DNA of 16,453 nt from assembly GCA_903835145.1 (NCBI GenBank), contig CAILMA010000238.1, forward strand, positions 1-16,453. The letters are read 5' to 3'. Of the stretch, positions 15,686 through 16,453 are shown in pieces. The stretch's first letter is position 1; each line of letters opens with the position of its first letter. The notes beneath the pieces are model-generated. The model had not been told where the DNA came from and did no database searches. It worked only from the letters and a program-made list of their open reading frames with translations. The position numbers and the translations under genes are program-made. Source of the DNA: an uncultured Bacteroidota bacterium (GTDB lineage Bacteria; Bacteroidota; Bacteroidia; Chitinophagales; Chitinophagaceae).

Positions 15686-15786
15686 GGGGTTTTGCGGGTG
15701 CAGAAATATCGAATAACCAATTCGGTCTGTTGGAAAAATCAATGTGTTATTGGTGTCGGCGATTTATGCTTCAGGGGGTGAAATCG

Positions 15787-16453
15787 CTATAAAGTCTTTG
15801 TTTTCATCCAGCGATCAAGTTCCCGTTCAAAATCGCGGAAGTGAGCCTGAAGTTGACTGGGCCTGAAAAGAAAATCCTCTGCCTTTTTTAGAGCAACCGA
15901 TAGATTGAAATTGCTTTGTTCTGCGCCTAAAAAAATACCCTCCTGCTCCAGGTGACATGCAAGATAGGCTTGTTCCGTTTGGCCGGGTGTCGGTATCAGG
16001 ATGGCCTTTTTACCCAATAATACGAGGTCCATCAAGCTGGAGTAGCCGCTCCGGCACACAACTATTTCTGCTTCAGCAATGAAGCCCGCAAGCTCGCTGC
16101 CGCCGGAGCGCGTGTAATACCTTATGTGGGCAGGTATATGGGTGGGTGCAGCTGCGCTGCTGCTACCAGCAACAAAAATTACCTGGCGCTGGAGGGCAAG
16201 GCACTGTTGCCATAAAATATCAGCTAAAATGGTTCGTTGTGGTTCTGGCCCGGAAAGCATTATCAGCAACTTGCTGCCAACGGTATTACTATCTGGTAAT
16301 CCCTCGAATTGGGAAAGCAAACCAATATACTTTGTAGTAGGTGGTAGCTTGTCGCAGTGCGCAAGTGCGCCACCAAGGTTGGGGCTTGTCTCCACGTCAG
16401 GTACCCAGACTTCATCGAAGTGTTTCAGGAAGTTATAATGCAGTTTCTGTGTG
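15787..16453 (-). CDS. MurG-like glycosyltransferase (GT28-type C-terminal domain), 5' partial
   Basis: This is the C-terminal ~220 residues of a glycosyltransferase. The frame stays open to the right edge, reading HYNFLKHFDEVWVPDVETSP, so the gene begins outside the window and the GTG at 16395 is internal. After a linker comes LLIMLSGPEPQRTILADIL, a phosphate-binding-like loop. The nucleotide-sugar site is EIVVCRSGYSSLMDLVLLGK followed by LIPTPGQTEQAYLACHL, as in MurG and other GT-B enzymes using UDP-sugars. The EVWVPD and LSGPEPQRT motifs place it in a Bacteroidota group of uncharacterised 'glycosyltransferase' proteins rather than true MurG. The donor and acceptor are unknown; cell-envelope glycans are the likely setting. 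It lies upstream of uvrA on the same strand, 116 bases away. Confidence 0.85.
   Translation of the reverse strand, partial: TQKLHYNFLKHFDEVWVPDVETSPNLGGALAHCDKLPPTTKYIGLLSQFEGLPDSNTVGSKLLIMLSGPEPQRTILADILWQQCLALQRQVIFVAGSSSAAAPTHIPAHIRYYTRSGGSELAGFIAEAEIVVCRSGYSSLMDLVLLGKKAILIPTPGQTEQAYLACHLEQEGIFLGAEQSNFNLSVALKKAEDFLFRPSQLQAHFRDFERELDRWMKTKTL

Noticed and set aside
14972..15781. A 269-residue plus-strand open frame opposite uvrA.
   Set aside because: It is a shadow of the uvrA coding sequence. The translation is rich in Cys, His and aromatic residues in a random pattern with no family signature.
15759..15787. GCGATTT/AAATCGC hairpin at the end of the glycosyltransferase gene.
   Set aside because: It touches the stop codon, has a 15-nt loop, and no T-tract follows on the minus strand. 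It could be chance.
1..16453. CRISPR arrays, insertion sequences, prophage genes or toxin-antitoxin pairs.
   Set aside because: No regularly spaced repeats, transposase, integrase or phage structural genes are visible on either strand.

Overview
This 16.45 kb window looks like ordinary chromosome from a member of the Bacteroidota, most likely Chitinophagaceae or a close relative (inferred from gene content, not from a search). Three things point there. Promoter-like TANNTTTG -7 boxes, the Bacteroidota housekeeping signature, sit upstream of several genes. Start codons mostly lack Shine-Dalgarno sequences. Several proteins belong to families typical of the phylum: DUF3127, DUF4836, DUF6249 and an IcmF-type fused mutase. 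No stretch of more than 300 bases lacks a gene, and I see no insertion sequence, prophage, CRISPR array or origin.

Layout. Bases 1-2882 (+) hold the C-terminal ~85% of a fused acyl-CoA mutase/GTPase (IcmF), cut by the left edge. It faces a secreted protein on the minus strand (2978-3868) that carries a recurrent Bacteroidota C-terminal domain. A small conserved-looking hypothetical (4007-4264), tRNA-His(GTG) and a perfect terminator follow. Next comes a probable two-gene unit: a DUF3127 OB-fold protein whose C-terminus resembles the SSB tail, and a DUF4836 lipoprotein. Then come two tandem, paralogous membrane acyltransferases (6725-9124). They converge on a minus-strand ECF sigma/anti-sigma pair (10272-9131). 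Divergent from the sigma gene is a three-helix DUF6249-like membrane protein (10481-10876). recA (11118-12110) ends at a strong terminator. A short AT-rich stretch holds a HAD-family phosphatase-like gene, followed by uvrA (15670-12815, minus). A MurG-like glycosyltransferase runs off the right edge.

How the parts work together. The clearest regulatory story lies between the sigma gene and the DUF6249 gene. Two divergent copies of TGTAACC-N16-CGTCTTAT match exactly in both boxes and in spacing, in the arrangement expected for ECF promoters. The sigma factor therefore probably activates its own operon and the membrane protein. recA and uvrA are both DNA-repair genes but sit in separate transcription units. 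Most of the window is core metabolism, repair and envelope biology. I found no complex new multi-gene system. The best leads are the ECF divergon, the SSB-like tail on the DUF3127 protein, and the AT-rich HAD gene between recA and uvrA.
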